From assembly GCF_025421775.1 (NCBI RefSeq), contig NZ_JAOEFX010000005.1:62001-126000 (forward strand): DNA of 64,000 bases, read 5' to 3'. The notes under the pieces were generated by a model, which was given only the letters and a program-made list of their open reading frames with translations, searched no databases and was not told the origin of the DNA. The translations under genes and the position numbers were made by a program. Source of the DNA: Paenarthrobacter aurescens (GTDB lineage: Bacteria > Actinomycetota > Actinomycetes > Actinomycetales > Micrococcaceae). Position 1 is the stretch's first letter. Each line of letters opens with the position of its first letter. Of the stretch, positions 62,865 through 64,000 are shown one piece after another.

Positions 62865-64000
62865 GTGGCAATCTTTACAGACCCCATCAGGGAACACGCT
62901 GATTTCGGGCCTGGAGATGCCGAATGGCTGCACCTCCTCGTCGGTGACTGGCAGATGGTCGCTGACTTGGCTTTTGCGGACCTCGCATTGTGGTTTCCGC
63001 ATCCGGAGTTCGGCTATATCGCCCTCGCCCACGTACGTCCGTCGACATCCCATACGGTGTTCCACGCGGACTTCGTGGGTGAGGGCATCCGCTCTGATCT
63101 TCGCCCCCTTGTAGATAAGGCGTGGAACAGTCGGTCGATCGAGCGTTCCAGCGAAACGAGCTGGAGCAGTGAGATGGCTCTCCGGGTCGAGGCTGTTCCC
63201 ATGGTGCGCAACGGCAGGACGCTCGCGGTCGTGACGTCCCACATGGACTTGTCCAGCTCCCGTATGCCGTCAAGGCTGGAACTGACGTATCGCCAGTGTG
63301 CGTATGACCTCCTTCGCATGGGAACCCTCGGACTCTGGCCTGACTTCGCGTCTCCGACAGGCTCCAGGCGCGGAGCGCCGCGCGTAGGCGATGGGCTCAT
63401 CAGGCTCGATGCTGAGGGCATCGTGCAGTATGCCAGCCCCAACGGCGTATCAGCCTTCCGCCGGCTTGGAGAAGTTGAGTCGCTGGAAGGCCGGTCTCTG
63501 GCGGAGGTGACTGCCGGCCTGCTTAAGGACCGCAGGATGGTGGATGAGACATTGCCTTTGGTTGTCACTGGGCGAATGCCTTGGCGCAGCGAGATTGAGT
63601 CAAGGGGTGTCAGTCTTTCCCTCCGGGCCATTCCCTTGCGGGACGAGCAGCATCGCTTTGGTGCCCTTGTCCTCTGCCGTGATGTCTCGGAACTAAGGCG
63701 CCGGGAGATGGAACTTGTCACCAAGGATGCCACCATCCGGGAAATCCACCACAGGGTCAAGAACAATCTTCAGACTGTGGCGGCTCTACTGCGAATGCAG
63801 TCCCGGCGCATGGTCAGCGACGAAGCGAAACAGGGGTTGGAACAAGCAATGCGGCGTGTGGCCACCATTGCACTTGTGCATGAGACCCTCTCCCAGGGAC
63901 TGACGCAGAGCGTCGATTTTGACGAGCTGATCGGACGGCAGTTCCGGCTGTCTGCAGAGGTGGCATCGCCGTCCCAGCAAGTGCGAACGGAACGATCCGG
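62865..64000 (+). CDS. pdtaS: PdtaS-like sensor histidine kinase (partial at window end)
   Basis: The open frame starts at a GTG with GGAGG ahead and runs off the window (378 residues visible). An N-terminal GAF-like half and a PAS-like half (GDGLIRLDAEGIVQYASPNGV) precede the HisKA_2 domain, with the dyad His295-His296 in EIHHRVKNNLQTVAALLRMQSRR. This is the PdtaS architecture; in M. tuberculosis PdtaS phosphorylates PdtaR, an ANTAR protein that controls translation-coupled transcription termination. PdtaR is not in the window. No membrane helix: a cytosolic kinase. The ATPase domain lies outside the window. Confidence 0.93.
   Translation, partial: MAIFTDPIREHADFGPGDAEWLHLLVGDWQMVADLAFADLALWFPHPEFGYIALAHVRPSTSHTVFHADFVGEGIRSDLRPLVDKAWNSRSIERSSETSWSSEMALRVEAVPMVRNGRTLAVVTSHMDLSSSRMPSRLELTYRQCAYDLLRMGTLGLWPDFASPTGSRRGAPRVGDGLIRLDAEGIVQYASPNGVSAFRRLGEVESLEGRSLAEVTAGLLKDRRMVDETLPLVVTGRMPWRSEIESRGVSLSLRAIPLRDEQHRFGALVLCRDVSELRRREMELVTKDATIREIHHRVKNNLQTVAALLRMQSRRMVSDEAKQGLEQAMRRVATIALVHETLSQGLTQSVDFDELIGRQFRLSAEVASPSQQVRTERS

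Overview
The window is a continuous piece of a high-GC Gram-positive chromosome. Gene content and order point to the Micrococcaceae (Arthrobacter or Paenarthrobacter type). The evidence is the mtrA-mtrB-lpqB-comF-hpf-secA block, an Rv3235-family gene, a BldC-type regulator, a 1618-residue NAD-glutamate dehydrogenase, a PdtaS-like kinase, the UvrD2/DUF2342/YlbL-like/UPF0182 block (compare M. tuberculosis Rv3198c-Rv3193c), many GTG/TTG starts and several probable leaderless transcripts. I see no insertion sequence, prophage, CRISPR array, rRNA gene or integrase. Most of the window is conserved chromosomal backbone.

Layout. 1-6.9 kb: the end of a UvrD2-like helicase, a YgjP-type metallopeptidase, a DUF2342 metalloprotease, a PDZ/Lon-like membrane protease and a UPF0182 membrane protein. 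6.9-8.4 kb: two identical initiator tRNA genes, each with its own palindromic terminator, then a HutC-type GntR regulator. 8.4-13.4 kb: an envelope-stress group of PspA, a TPM-domain membrane protein and an HtrA protease. 13.6-18.2 kb: EtfB-EtfA with a PIG-L deacetylase, then gluconate kinase and permease. 18.3-21.4 kb: SigK/RskA, TrmL and a J-domain protein. 21.5-25.7 kb: a lipid kinase, a lipoprotein, and cysteine desulfurase plus MnmA for tRNA 2-thiolation. 25.8-28.3 kb: a gluzincin metalloprotease and a metacaspase-like protease, tail to tail. 28.5-34.1 kb: a complete peptide-type ABC importer operon. 34.2-36.4 kb: an F420-dependent-type oxidoreductase, chorismate mutase and a MetE-like protein with no cysteine.

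36.4-42.8 kb is a minus-strand operon (polytopic membrane protein, DUF4129, DUF4350, MoxR ATPase, DUF58, DUF4166) whose first four genes are coupled by 4-base ATGA overlaps. It diverges from mtrA-mtrB-lpqB, followed by comF, hpf, a YcaQ-type glycosylase gene and secA. 53.5-57.9 kb holds small conserved actinobacterial genes (Rv3235 family, LysM, Sm-like, BldC, SAF and a ParA/CpaE-like protein with an eroded P-loop). The window ends with the large glutamate dehydrogenase and the first part of a PdtaS-like kinase.

The most unusual items are: the metacaspase/metalloprotease pair; a 58-base near-perfect hairpin inside the coding region of the YcaQ-type gene; the zinc-ligand-less MetE homologue next to chorismate mutase; the degenerate Walker A of the CpaE-like protein; dre-like half sites upstream of the GntR gene; and three 10-base-phased TTTGAT elements upstream of the LysM gene. 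I found no clear multi-gene defence system of a new kind.
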